Shown in pieces: positions 13,830 through 21,946 of a DNA stretch of 21,946 nucleotides. Numbering within the stretch: the first letter of the stretch is position 1; each line of letters starts with the position of its first letter. The stretch is from Sulfuricaulis sp049587675 (GTDB taxonomy: Bacteria > Pseudomonadota > Gammaproteobacteria > Acidiferrobacterales > Sulfurifustaceae): assembly GCF_049587675.1 (NCBI RefSeq), contig NZ_JBAVEJ010000133.1:1-21946 (forward strand). Reading direction: 5' to 3'. The notes under the pieces were generated by a model. It ran no database searches. It was not told the DNA's origin and saw only the letters and a program-made list of their open reading frames with translations. The position numbers and the translations under genes are program-made.

Positions 13830-15410
13830 ATGTCATTTACCCCTAAACCATTGGTTCTGATCGTTTTGGACGGATGGGGCTACCGTGAAAACACCCAATA
13901 CAACGCGATTGCCGCTGCCCGCAAACCCACGTGGGACGCGCTATGGAAGCAGCATCCGCACACCCTGATTCATGCCTCGGAGGCGGCTGTCGGCCTGCCT
14001 TCCAGCCAGATGGGCAACTCGGAAGTCGGCCACCTCAACCTCGGCGCCGGCCGCGTGGTGTACCAGGAATACACGCGCATCAACCGCGCGATCAGCACCG
14101 GCACCTTCTTCACCAATAAAACGCTCACCGACACCATCGATTTGGCGGTCAAGACCGGGAAGGCTGTGCACATCATGGGGCTGCTTTCGCCCGGTGGCGT
14201 ACATAGCCATGAGGAACATATTCATGCCATCGTCGATCTCGCGGCCAAACGTGGCGCGACCAGGCTCTTCCTGCACGCCTTCCTCGACGGGCGTGACACG
14301 CCGCCGCAGAGCGCCGCCGCTTCCATCAAAACCATGGAAGATAAATTCACCGCGGTGAAACAAGGCCGTTTCGCCTCGATCATCGGCCGCCACTATGCGA
14401 TGGACCGCGACCACCGCTGGCCGCGCATTCAGGCTGCCTACGATCTGATGACACAGGCCAAGGCCGAATTTACCGCCGCTTCCGCCTCGCAAGCACTCGA
14501 CATGGCTTACGCCCGGGGTGAGACCGATGAATTCGTCAAGGCCACCGTCATTTCGCCGCCCGGAGTGGAACCGGCCCATATCGCCGACGGTGATGTGGTC
14601 ATCTTCATGAATTTCCGTTCCGACCGCGCACGCCAGATCACGCGCCCCTTCATCGACAACAACTTTGACGCCTTCGAGCGCGCGGTAATTCCCAAGCTCG
14701 GCGCCTTCGTGAGTCTCACGGAATACAACTCCGAATTCCACGTTCCAGTCGCGTTTCCGCCGGAGCGTTTGCGCAATGTGCTGGGCGCTTACCTGGCGAG
14801 CCTCGGATTGCATCAGCTGCGCATCGCCGAAACGGAAAAATACGCGCACGTGACATTTTTCTTCAACGGGGGCGTGGAAACCCCGTTTAAGTTCGAGGAC
14901 CGGATCCTGATCCCGTCACCGACGGATGTGCCGACCTACAACCTGAAGCCAGAAATGAGCGCGCCGCGCCTCACCGAGGAAGTGGTCAAGGCGATCCGCG
15001 GCGGATTTTACGATGTCATCATATGCAACTTTGCCAACTCTGACATGGTCGGTCATACCGGCGACTTCGATGCCACGGTCAAGGCCATCGAGGCGGTGGA
15101 CCAATGCCTGGGGCAGATCTACAAGGCAATCATGGATACCGGCAGCGAGATGCTCATTACCGCCGATCACGGTAACGCCGAACAGATGTTCGATTTTGAA
15201 ACCGGCCAACCGCACACCGCGCACACCACCAACCCCGTGCCACTCCTTTATATTGGACGACCCGCCGCCCTTGCGCCGAACGGGGCGCTGGAAGATATTG
15301 CGCCGACCATGCTATATCTCCTGGGTCTGCCGCAGCCGACGGAAATGACCGGCCGGCCGCTGGTGATATTGCAAACCGAACAGCCGGCGATTGCCGAGAG
15401 TCGCGCCTGA
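13830..15410 (+). CDS. gpmI: 2,3-bisphosphoglycerate-independent phosphoglycerate mutase
   Basis: A 526-residue metalloenzyme that interconverts 3- and 2-phosphoglycerate in glycolysis and gluconeogenesis. It belongs to the alkaline-phosphatase superfamily: the N-terminal metal ligand is in VLIVLDGWG (Asp14), and the catalytic phosphoserine is Ser64 in QMGNSEVGHLNLGAGR. Substrate-binding motifs are FLDGRDTPP, GRHYAMDRDHRW and FMNFRSDRARQIT, and C-terminal metal ligands are in NFANSDMVGHTGD, ITADHGNAEQM and HTAHTTNPVP. Length is usual. The ATG at 13830 has no strong ribosome-binding site. It is divergent from the ArsR-type gene and followed closely by envC, an order shared with Escherichia coli. 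Confidence 0.97.
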   Translation: MSFTPKPLVLIVLDGWGYRENTQYNAIAAARKPTWDALWKQHPHTLIHASEAAVGLPSSQMGNSEVGHLNLGAGRVVYQEYTRINRAISTGTFFTNKTLTDTIDLAVKTGKAVHIMGLLSPGGVHSHEEHIHAIVDLAAKRGATRLFLHAFLDGRDTPPQSAAASIKTMEDKFTAVKQGRFASIIGRHYAMDRDHRWPRIQAAYDLMTQAKAEFTAASASQALDMAYARGETDEFVKATVISPPGVEPAHIADGDVVIFMNFRSDRARQITRPFIDNNFDAFERAVIPKLGAFVSLTEYNSEFHVPVAFPPERLRNVLGAYLASLGLHQLRIAETEKYAHVTFFFNGGVETPFKFEDRILIPSPTDVPTYNLKPEMSAPRLTEEVVKAIRGGFYDVIICNFANSDMVGHTGDFDATVKAIEAVDQCLGQIYKAIMDTGSEMLITADHGNAEQMFDFETGQPHTAHTTNPVPLLYIGRPAALAPNGALEDIAPTMLYLLGLPQPTEMTGRPLVILQTEQPAIAESRA

Positions 15411-15502
15411 CGGACACACCATACCCGCCTTTCCCTCTCTCTGTTGCGGCGCCGGCACCGTTCCGTCGCCATTCAGCGTGGGTACGCTGGAGGGGCGCAA
15501 CA

Positions 15503-16633
15503 TTGCTTTGCTGCCTGTTATTCGCCGTCCTCCACCCGGTCCACGCCATTGACTCCGCACAGGAAGAAGCACGATTACAGAAACTGCGCACCCGTATTGG
15601 CGCGCTGCAGGAAATACTCAACGAAACCCGCGGTCAGCGCGACGCCGTTCGCGATGAAGTACGCGACCTAGAGCGACGCATCGGCGGCCTGCTGCAAAGC
15701 ACAAGACAGACTGAAGCGCGCCAGCGCCGTAACGAAAGAAAGCTTCAAGACCTCCGGGCACAGGCGGCACGGGAACGCGGCAGTCTCGAGACGCAGCGGC
15801 AACAACTGGTGCATCAGATCCGCGCGGCCTATGTCATGGGCCGCCAGGAATATCCCAAAATGCTGCTCAATCAGGAAAACCCCGCGGGCGTGGCCCGGGT
15901 TCTGACTTATTATCAATACATCAACCGCGCGCGCGCCGAACGCATTACCGACATCCAGGCAAACCTGTCGCGGCTCGAAGTACTCGAGCGGCAGATCCGG
16001 GAACAAAGCCAGGAACTGGAGACGCTGCGCGCCACCCAGCAGGAACAGAAAACAGCGCTGGAGATTTCCCGCACGCGCCGCGGTGAATTGCTCGCCAGCC
16101 TCAGCCACGAGGTACGTGGTCACTCGCAGGAAATCGAACGACTGCATGCGGACGAAAAACGCCTGGAGCAGCTGATCGAGGAGCTGAAAACGGTGGTGCC
16201 GGAGACGACGCCCCTGCCGCCCGGCAACGAGAAGCATTTTGCCAGATTACGGGGGCGTTTGCCGCTGCCCGCCCATGGCCGGATAATCGCCCGTTACGGC
16301 GCGCAGAAAAACGTGGGCAATCTCAAATGGCGTGGTCTTTTTATCGCCGGGCATGAGGGGCAGAACGTGATAGCCGTGTTCCGCGGTCGCGTGGTGTTTG
16401 CCGACTGGTTGCGGGGATTTGGTCTACTCTTGATTCTGGACCACGGAGATGGCTATATGACGTTGTACGGCCACAATCAAAGCCTGCACAGGGGGGTCGG
16501 CGACTGGGTCGAGGCAGGTGATACCATCGCCAGTCTGGGCAACACCGGCGACGTAGCGCAGCCGGGCCTGTATTTTGAAATTCGTCAGAACGGAGATCCG
16601 CGCGATCCGCTGATCTGGTGCAAGGCACGATAA
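15503..16633 (+). CDS. envC: Murein hydrolase activator EnvC
   Basis: A 376-residue periplasmic protein. A short hydrophobic signal (LLCCLLFAVLHPVHA) is followed by a long coiled coil (about residues 20-230) and a C-terminal LytM/M23 domain (about 255-375). The LytM domain has lost zinc ligands: the usual HxGxD segment reads GLFIAGHEG and the usual HxH segment reads GLYFEIR, as expected of EnvC-type proteins that activate amidases (AmiA/AmiB) rather than cut peptidoglycan. The start is TTG at 15503, preceded by GGAGG 9 nt upstream. No ATG or GTG exists in frame upstream as far as I read the frame, and the n-region lacks basic residues, which is unusual. It lies between gpmI and ctpA. Confidence 0.9.
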   Translation: MLCCLLFAVLHPVHAIDSAQEEARLQKLRTRIGALQEILNETRGQRDAVRDEVRDLERRIGGLLQSTRQTEARQRRNERKLQDLRAQAARERGSLETQRQQLVHQIRAAYVMGRQEYPKMLLNQENPAGVARVLTYYQYINRARAERITDIQANLSRLEVLERQIREQSQELETLRATQQEQKTALEISRTRRGELLASLSHEVRGHSQEIERLHADEKRLEQLIEELKTVVPETTPLPPGNEKHFARLRGRLPLPAHGRIIARYGAQKNVGNLKWRGLFIAGHEGQNVIAVFRGRVVFADWLRGFGLLLILDHGDGYMTLYGHNQSLHRGVGDWVEAGDTIASLGNTGDVAQPGLYFEIRQNGDPRDPLIWCKAR

Positions 16634-16695
16634 CGACTCAATTTTATTTACACCCGCCGACATGGCGGAGCAGTCCATCAAACGGAGCATCATTA

Positions 16696-18039
16696 ATGAA
16701 ACTTGCAACACGTTATATTCTGGTCCTGTTTCTCGGGATGTTCGTCGGCGCGGCGATCATTCTCGATATGGGTGTGCTGGCCGAGCGCGACGAACCCAAG
16801 GAGGCCCTGGCGCCGCTGCCGCTCAACGAACTGCGCAGCTTCACCGAGGTGTTCAGCCGCATCAAGACCGATTACGTTGAGCCGGTCGAGGACAAGAAAC
16901 TCCTCGAAGACGCCGTGCAGGGCATGCTTGCCGGACTCGATCCGCATTCCGCCTATCTGGACGCGGACAGTTTCAAGGACATGCGCGTGGAAACCGAGGG
17001 CCAGTTCGGCGGCCTCGGCATTGAAGTCACGATGGAAAACGGCTTCGTCAAGGTCGTCTCCCCGATCGAGGACACGCCCGCCGCGCGCGCCGGCGTGAAG
17101 CCCGGCGATCTCATCATCCGGCTCGACGACAAGGCCGTAAAAGGCATGACGCTGACCGAGGCCGTGCGCGTCATGCGCGGTAAACCCGGCAGCGACATCA
17201 CGCTCACCATCGTGCGCGAAGGCGCAACCAAGCCGCTCAAGATCACGCTCACGCGCGCGGTCATCAAGATCCAGAGCGTAAAGAACCGGATGCTGGAGAC
17301 GGGCTTTGGTTATGTGCGCATCACCCAGTTCCAGGCCGGGACCGACAAGGGCCTGGCGGAAGCAATCAAAAAACTGGAAACGGAAAACAAAGGCACGCTC
17401 CGGGGAATGATTCTCGACCTGCGTAATAATCCCGGCGGCGTACTCAATTCGGCGGTGGGTGTCAGCGACGCCTTCCTCGACAAAGGGCTCATCGTCTACA
17501 CCGAAGGCCGCGTGACAGATTCCAAGATGAAGCTCTCCGCCACGCCAGGCGATCTACTGAACGGCGCACCGATGGTGGTGCTGATCAACGGCGGCTCGGC
17601 CTCGGCCTCTGAAATCGTCGCCGGCGCGCTCCAAGATCACAAACGCGCCGTCATCATGGGCACAAAGAGCTTCGGCAAAGGCTCGGTGCAGACCATTATC
17701 CCCATGAGCAACGGTGGAGCACTCAAGCTCACCACGGCGCGCTACTACACCCCAAGCGGCCGCTCAATCCAGGCCTCCGGCATCGTGCCTGACATCGTGA
17801 CGGAAGAAGCCAGGATCACCAAGAGCGAAGCCGGCGACCGGCTGCGGGAAGCGGATCTTGCTCGCCACCTGGAAAATGGCGATGAGATCGCCAAGCCGAA
17901 AGAAGAACCGAAAAAGGAAGACAAGAAAGACGACAAGAAGAAGGACGAGACCGGCAAACCCGCGGTCGAGGACTATCAGTTGCAGGAAGCGTTGAACCTG
18001 CTCAAGGGCATCAGCTTCTTTAAAGCTCAAGGCAAATAA
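16696..18039 (+). CDS. ctpA: Carboxy-terminal processing peptidase (S41, CtpA-type)
   Basis: A 447-residue secreted serine protease. The N-terminal signal or anchor is YILVLFLGMFVGAAIIL. A PDZ domain spans about residues 100-180 (GGLGIEV, PAARAGVKPGDLIIRLD). The S41 core has LDLRNNPGGVLN, the catalytic Ser303 in GGSASASEI and the general-base Lys328 in SFGKGSVQ, 25 residues apart as in the family. The C-terminal tail includes a Lys/Glu/Asp-rich low-complexity segment (PKEEPKKEDKKDDKKKDE). The ATG at 16696 is preferred because GGAG lies 8 nt upstream and the signal segment follows directly. It is 62 bp after envC, and both are probably co-transcribed; CtpA enzymes process or degrade periplasmic proteins, including cell-wall hydrolases. 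Confidence 0.94.
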   Translation: MKLATRYILVLFLGMFVGAAIILDMGVLAERDEPKEALAPLPLNELRSFTEVFSRIKTDYVEPVEDKKLLEDAVQGMLAGLDPHSAYLDADSFKDMRVETEGQFGGLGIEVTMENGFVKVVSPIEDTPAARAGVKPGDLIIRLDDKAVKGMTLTEAVRVMRGKPGSDITLTIVREGATKPLKITLTRAVIKIQSVKNRMLETGFGYVRITQFQAGTDKGLAEAIKKLETENKGTLRGMILDLRNNPGGVLNSAVGVSDAFLDKGLIVYTEGRVTDSKMKLSATPGDLLNGAPMVVLINGGSASASEIVAGALQDHKRAVIMGTKSFGKGSVQTIIPMSNGGALKLTTARYYTPSGRSIQASGIVPDIVTEEARITKSEAGDRLREADLARHLENGDEIAKPKEEPKKEDKKDDKKKDETGKPAVEDYQLQEALNLLKGISFFKAQGK

Positions 18040-18052
18040 AGGCAGAGGCAGA

Positions 18053-18118
18053 ATGGCGACCGTACCGGTTCCTAGGCGCAAGGCGTCGAGGAACGGGGGG
18101 CGGTCGCCATGATTGTTT
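18053..18118 (+). terminator. Long hairpin terminator after ctpA
   Basis: ATGGCGACCG (18053-18062) and CGGTCGCCAT (18101-18110) are a perfect 10-bp inverted repeat. The 38-nt interior can fold further, with GTTCCT pairing AGGAAC. On the plus strand the stem is followed by GATTGTTTTC, a modest T tract. It starts 14 bp after the ctpA stop, so it likely ends the gpmI-envC-ctpA transcript. The opposite side is not T-rich. Confidence 0.6.
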
Positions 18119-18249
18119 TCTTGCGCCGTACGATCGATCCCGCTCAACGGATGGCAGCGACCGGCCCATCACGGACAGGCCGGGTCAGCGGACTGAAGAT
18201 AACCTCAAGGAAGAGTTAACGCTGCGGGAACGATGTGGCGCGCTGGTTA

Positions 18250-19125
18250 CTAGAAGCCGAAGCGCGTGCCGAAGAGAATCCGGCTGCGTTCGAGGCTGTA
18301 AGGATCCAGGCTCGTGGTGGAGCTTCCCAAACCGAAACTCGCTTCGGCTTGGAGACTGAAATCGCGCTGGACCTGCCATTTCCAGCCCGCCGACAGCAAG
18401 GAACGGTCGCCGCTGCGCGGGGAGACAAATGTTGGCTCGTCGGCCGTATCATACAAACTCTTCTGCATCTTGAACGACATGTAAGGCGTGTGCGACTGGA
18501 ACAGCGTCAGGCTTCCGCCGACGGTGAAACCATAGTAGCGGCGCCCGAGATGCCGGTAGATTTCTTCGCGCGCCACTTCATCGCCGAGAAAAAAACTACC
18601 GGTGATGCTCGGTTTCACGCTGCTCGGCAGGCGGCTGGTCCATGAGAATGCCGCGCGGGTATCCAGCGTATCCTGCGGTGTCGGATTGACGGCCGTGCCC
18701 TCACCATACTCGGCGGATATCGCAAAACTGTTCACGGTATCCATATGATGCTGCCATCTCACCCCGAAGGCATTGACACGGTTGATGGATGACTCCTCAA
18801 ATGAGGAGTAGCGAGCCCGGTTGCTGGCGGTCTCGACTTCACCATAAAAATTGACCGAGCTGGCACCGAGCACAGCCTCTCCGCTATCCGCCGAACTGCC
18901 ATCCTCCGTTACGGCACGCTGAGACTGATAAAGGTTCAACCCAAACGAGCTGTATTCGGATGGATTACGAAGTTGTACTTCAGGAACTCCCACGGCGCCT
19001 ACGCCCGCGAACGGAGCATCATCGAACCAGGAGAGCTTTCCCGATGGAGCGGACAAGGCCGAACCCGTGCTGGCCAGCAGCACCGCGCTCGCGAGAAGGG
19101 TTTTTCTGACAAGCTTCATAGACAT
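18250..19125 (-). CDS. Putative outer-membrane beta-barrel protein, unrecognised family
   Basis: A 291-residue protein of no family I can name. It starts with a clear signal peptide (KLVRKTLLASAVLLASTGSALSA, cleavage probably after LSA). The mature part is rich in alternating aromatic and polar strands (NSFAISAEYGEG, RAAFSWTSRLP, YYGFTVGGSLTLF, LLSAGWKWQVQRDFSLQAEASF) and ends ILFGTRFGF with terminal Phe, the BAM recognition pattern of outer-membrane barrels. The start may be the ATG at 19125 or the one two codons later at 19119. It stands alone between ctpA and ubiB. Length suits a 10- to 12-stranded barrel. The function is unknown. Confidence 0.75.
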   Translation of the reverse strand: MSMKLVRKTLLASAVLLASTGSALSAPSGKLSWFDDAPFAGVGAVGVPEVQLRNPSEYSSFGLNLYQSQRAVTEDGSSADSGEAVLGASSVNFYGEVETASNRARYSSFEESSINRVNAFGVRWQHHMDTVNSFAISAEYGEGTAVNPTPQDTLDTRAAFSWTSRLPSSVKPSITGSFFLGDEVAREEIYRHLGRRYYGFTVGGSLTLFQSHTPYMSFKMQKSLYDTADEPTFVSPRSGDRSLLSAGWKWQVQRDFSLQAEASFGLGSSTTSLDPYSLERSRILFGTRFGF

Positions 19126-19199
19126 TCCGATCCGGTTACATCCATAAATCTACAATATGTATTCTAGCATACTGGCCCGCCGGCCCAACATGCCGTCCG

Positions 19200-20858
19200 T
19201 CACGGAACCTGCTCCGGCCAGCCTCGCAGCAGCAGAAAACCGCCCATTGCTGCGAGCGACCAGCCCAATAAACGCCCCCAGAGCGCCTCGCCGTAAAGCG
19301 TCACATCCATGCCCAGCATCACCGCGCCAGCGATCAGCAAACCGCTGCCGGCGGCAGCGAAATATAACCGCCGATGCTGGCGGCGGAGCTGGCGGCGCAG
19401 CTGCTCGATCTCGCGTGCCGTGGATTCCCGGGCCGATTCTTCCCGGCCCGCGCGCCGCAGGCCCTCGTGCACCAGCGCCGGGATTTCCGGCAGCATGGCC
19501 CACCACTTGGGAAATTCGTTGCGCAGCGTGCGTATGAAGGCGCGCGGCCCCATGTGCTCGCTCATCCAGCGCTCGAGATAGGGCTTGGCGGTGTCCCACA
19601 AGTCGAGGTCGGGGTATAGCCGCCGGCCCAGACCCTCGATATTGAACAGCGTTTTCTGCAGCAGCACCAGTTGCGGCTGGACTTCCATGTTGAAACGCCG
19701 CGCGGTCTGAAACAGGTGCAGCAGGAACCGGCCGAAGGAAATGTCCTTGATGGGGCGTGCGAACACCGGCTCGCACACGGTGCGGATCGCCGCCTCGAAC
19801 TCCTCGATGCGCGTGCCCGCCGGGACCCAGCCGGCGCGCAAGTGGGCATCGGCCACGGCATGGTAATCGCGGTTGAAAAACGCGAGGAAATTTTCCGCGA
19901 GGTAGCGTTTGTCCTTCTCGCCAAGCGTACCCATGATTCCGAAATCCACCGCGCGGTACTGACCCTCGGGCGAGACAAAGATATTGCCCGGATGCATGTC
20001 GGCGTGGAAAAACCCGTCACGGAACGCCTGCGTGAAAAAAATCTCCACGCCATTGTGCGCCAGCCTCCGCATGTCGACGCCGGCGGCCTTGAGGCCCTCG
20101 ACGTTACCGACAGGTATGCCGTGGATGCGCTCAAGCACCATGACCGTGCGGCGGGTGAGGTCCCAGTAAACTTTCGGAACGTAAAGCAGGTTGGAGTCTT
20201 GAAAGTTAGCGCGCAGGCGACTCGCATTCGCCGACTCCACCCGCAGGTCAAGCTCGTCGTGGATGGTCTTGTTGTATTCATCCACCACTTCAACGGGGCG
20301 AAACCGGCGCGTATCCGGCACGTAGCGCACCGCCAGGCGCGCGAGCATGTACAGCAGTTCGAGGTCACGATCGATGACCGACTCGATGCCGGGGCGCAGC
20401 ACCTTGACCGCTACTTCGGTGCCGTCGTGCAACCGCGCGATATGCACCTGCGCCACCGAGGCCGAGGCGATGGGCTCGCGGCTGAACTCGCTGAAGAAAC
20501 TGTCAAGTTTGCCGCCCAGTGCCTGCTCGATCAGAAGCACGGACTCGTCGCCGGGAAACGGCGGCACACTGTCCTGAAGTCGCGCCAGTTCCTCGGCGAT
20601 ATCTTCCGGCAGCAGGTCGGGACGGGTGGACAGCATCTGGCCGAACTTCACGAAGACCGGTCCCAGCTCCTCCAGCGCCTCGCGCAGGCGCACGCCGCGC
20701 GGTAGACCGCGGCGCGCGAACAGCCGCCACGGCGCGAGCCGCAGCAACAGACGATAGGGACGGAAAAGATGGATCGCGGTGACGAATTCGTCCAGATCAT
20801 GCCGGACAAAGACCTGGGTGATGCGCAGCAGGCGGGCAAACTGGCGCGGACGGATCAT
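19200..20858 (-). CDS. ubiB: Ubiquinone biosynthesis ATPase/kinase-like protein UbiB
   Basis: A 552-residue member of the ABC1/ADCK/UbiB atypical kinase family, needed for ubiquinone synthesis. Diagnostic motifs are KFGQ (71-74) in the KxGQ extension, the Ala-rich loop ASASVAQVH (131-139) that replaces the usual glycine loop, the lysine in VAVKVL (152), DELDLRVE, the catalytic-loop HADMHPGN (285-292) and DFG (305-307). Two C-terminal hydrophobic segments (about 505-545: YFAAAGSGLLIAGAVMLG and LLGWSLAAMGGFLLL) anchor it to the inner membrane. Its ATG overlaps the ubiJ stop by 4 bp (ATGA), so the two are co-translated. Order ubiE-ubiJ-ubiB matches Escherichia coli. Confidence 0.96.
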   Translation of the reverse strand: MIRPRQFARLLRITQVFVRHDLDEFVTAIHLFRPYRLLLRLAPWRLFARRGLPRGVRLREALEELGPVFVKFGQMLSTRPDLLPEDIAEELARLQDSVPPFPGDESVLLIEQALGGKLDSFFSEFSREPIASASVAQVHIARLHDGTEVAVKVLRPGIESVIDRDLELLYMLARLAVRYVPDTRRFRPVEVVDEYNKTIHDELDLRVESANASRLRANFQDSNLLYVPKVYWDLTRRTVMVLERIHGIPVGNVEGLKAAGVDMRRLAHNGVEIFFTQAFRDGFFHADMHPGNIFVSPEGQYRAVDFGIMGTLGEKDKRYLAENFLAFFNRDYHAVADAHLRAGWVPAGTRIEEFEAAIRTVCEPVFARPIKDISFGRFLLHLFQTARRFNMEVQPQLVLLQKTLFNIEGLGRRLYPDLDLWDTAKPYLERWMSEHMGPRAFIRTLRNEFPKWWAMLPEIPALVHEGLRRAGREESARESTAREIEQLRRQLRRQHRRLYFAAAGSGLLIAGAVMLGMDVTLYGEALWGRLLGWSLAAMGGFLLLRGWPEQVP

Positions 20859-21463
20859 TTCATGCCCTCACGCAAGCGCACAAGGCGCAATTCCAGGCGC
20901 TCAGCCTCCAATCGCAATGCTTCCACGGCCAGTCGAAACGCCTCGGCGCGTGAACGCGAGGGCAGCAGGCGGCTTTCTTCCTGCAGGTATTCCGCGGCAT
21001 CCTCGCCCAGCACATGCAGCGCTCGCCGGGTCCAGCCGCCCAGATGGCGCAGCGCGTTGCCCAACTGATGCGCCGCAACATCGCCCAGAACGCGCGCCGC
21101 TGGCTCTTCCCAGTCGATATTGATTTTTTCCAGGAGGCGCTGGAAGCGTTGCCCAAGATCGATGTCGCCGCTGATCTGGACCTCGCCGTCGGCCACGACA
21201 TCGGGTGCTAGGCGCCGCTGCGCCAGTTTCGCAAACACCGGAATGTCGCCCGCGAGCGTCACGTCCGGCGCGCCGTCGCACTGCCCGCGCAAACTGACGC
21301 CGGTGCCGGATGGCAGCACGAAAATCACGACGGGATCGGTGCCGCCCAGCCGCAGCCGGATCACCTTGCCCTCGAGTTCTCCCAGTCGCGCGAGCGTATC
21401 GGGGTCGAGACGCAGGATGCGATTGACGGTCGCTTCAGTCAACGTTGTGAGAGGTGATGTCAT
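20855..21463 (-). CDS. ubiJ: Ubiquinone biosynthesis accessory factor UbiJ (SCP2-like)
   Basis: A 202-residue protein. The N-terminal half is an SCP2-like lipid-binding domain (LEGKVIRLRLGGTDPVVIFVLPSG, APDVTLAGDIPVFAKLA, DGEVQISGDIDLGQRFQRLL), followed by DIDWEEP-like INIDWEEPAARVLGDVAAHQLGN. A C-terminal amphipathic coiled region (AFRLAVEALRLEAERLELRLVRLREG) probably mediates assembly. UbiJ binds ubiquinone intermediates and works in the cytosolic Ubi metabolon with UbiK and the hydroxylases. Its position between ubiE and ubiB and the overlap with ubiB support the call. Length is close to the usual. Confidence 0.92.
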   Translation of the reverse strand: MTSPLTTLTEATVNRILRLDPDTLARLGELEGKVIRLRLGGTDPVVIFVLPSGTGVSLRGQCDGAPDVTLAGDIPVFAKLAQRRLAPDVVADGEVQISGDIDLGQRFQRLLEKINIDWEEPAARVLGDVAAHQLGNALRHLGGWTRRALHVLGEDAAEYLQEESRLLPSRSRAEAFRLAVEALRLEAERLELRLVRLREGMK

Positions 21464-21559
21464 TTGAACATTTTATAAATGAATGCCAGGACTCAAAGGC
21501 CGTCAGGAAAATCCAATATTACTTTTCGCCGCCCTGCTGTTCCCGCGCCGTGGCGGGGC

Positions 21560-21946
21560 TCAGAATTTATAGCCTTTATGCAGGGCGACAATGCCGCCGC
21601 TCAAGTTGTAATACTGCACCCGCTCGAATCCCGCGCGTTCCATCATCGTCTTCAGCGTGTCCTGGTCGGGGTGCTTGCGGATGGATTCCGCGAGGTAGCG
21701 GTAACTACCCTCATCCTGCGCGATCACGCGCCCGAGCCACGGAAGGACATTGAAGGAATAGGCGTCGTAGAGATTGTTCAGCCCCGGCACCACCGGACGG
21801 GAAAACTCGAGCACCAGCAACATCCCGCCAGGCTTCAACACCCGAAACATGGAGGACAGCGCGCGATCGATGTGCGTCACGTTGCGCAACCCGAAGGCAA
21901 TGCTGACGCGATCGAAATAATTCTCGGGAAACGGCAGGTTCTCGGC
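21560..21946 (-). CDS. ubiE: UbiE C-terminal part (runs off the right edge)
   Basis: The last 128 codons of a demethylmenaquinone/2-methoxy-6-polyprenyl-benzoquinol C-methyltransferase; the start lies beyond the window. Visible family features are AENLPFPENYFDRVSIAFGLRNVTH (split between 21946 and about 21875), the motif RVLKPGGMLLVLEFSRP, YSFNVLPWLGRVIAQDEGSYRYLAESIRKHP, and the end GGIVALHKGYKF. The enzyme C-methylates the quinone ring in ubiquinone and menaquinone synthesis using S-adenosylmethionine. About 96 bp separate it from ubiJ, consistent with a ubiE-ubiJ-ubiB operon. Confidence 0.95.
   Translation of the reverse strand, partial: AENLPFPENYFDRVSIAFGLRNVTHIDRALSSMFRVLKPGGMLLVLEFSRPVVPGLNNLYDAYSFNVLPWLGRVIAQDEGSYRYLAESIRKHPDQDTLKTMMERAGFERVQYYNLSGGIVALHKGYKF

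Noticed and set aside
13941..14849. Minus-strand open frame of 302 codons opposite gpmI
   Set aside because: It lies wholly inside gpmI, which has intact catalytic motifs; the antisense product has no recognisable domain.
17881..17960. Lys/Glu/Asp-rich stretch in ctpA as a frameshift or repeat expansion
   Set aside because: The frame continues in order to a conserved-looking C-terminal helix; low-complexity charged linkers of this kind are common in CtpA proteins.
19671..20705. Plus-strand open frame of 344 codons opposite ubiB
   Set aside because: It is the complementary shadow of a well-supported ubiB with all kinase-like motifs; no independent signals.

Overview
The window looks like a chromosomal segment of a GC-rich gammaproteobacterium. 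The evidence is two gene neighbourhoods typical of that class: a rhodanese-grxC-secB-gpsA block facing trmL and lying next to gpmI-envC-ctpA, and a ubiE-ubiJ-ubiB block. A sulfur-oxidising or otherwise environmental lineage is possible, because of the MSHA-type pilus genes and a regulator that resembles persulfide sensors. This is inference; the genus cannot be fixed from the sequence alone. No tRNA, rRNA, CRISPR array, transposase or phage gene was found.

Positions 1-8048, all on the minus strand, are an MSHA-type (mannose-sensitive haemagglutinin, type IV) pilus biogenesis cluster. In transcription order they are an extension ATPase with a c-di-GMP-binding N-terminus (mshE), an inner-membrane platform protein (mshG), a minor prepilin, the major pilin (mshA-like, followed by a strong terminator and a structured 3' region), then mshC, mshD, mshO and mshP-like prepilins in a tightly overlapping string. 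Directly after mshP come an ECF sigma factor, a translationally coupled single-pass membrane protein that could be its anti-sigma partner, and the first 41 residues of a secreted protein running off the left edge.

Positions 8294-10222 (minus) hold a Wzy/WaaL/PglL-type polytopic ligase with a TPR tail. It sits immediately upstream of mshE and may glycosylate the pilin.

Positions 10327-13702 contain trmL on plus facing gpsA on minus. Gene order upstream of gpsA on the minus strand is an ArsR-family regulator, a membrane-anchored rhodanese, grxC, secB and gpsA. The regulator has two cysteines placed like those of SqrR/BigR persulfide sensors, and its upstream region carries a perfect TATAAT box next to a small dyad.

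Positions 13830-18039 (plus) are gpmI, envC and ctpA, ending in a long hairpin. Positions 18250-19125 (minus) encode an unrecognised outer-membrane beta-barrel protein. Positions 19200-21946 (minus) are ubiB, ubiJ and the 3' part of ubiE (ubiquinone biosynthesis).

A short dispersed repeat (core GACGAACGAGCGAAGCGAG followed by TAGGG) occurs in two intergenic regions, mshE/mshG and trmL/gpsA.
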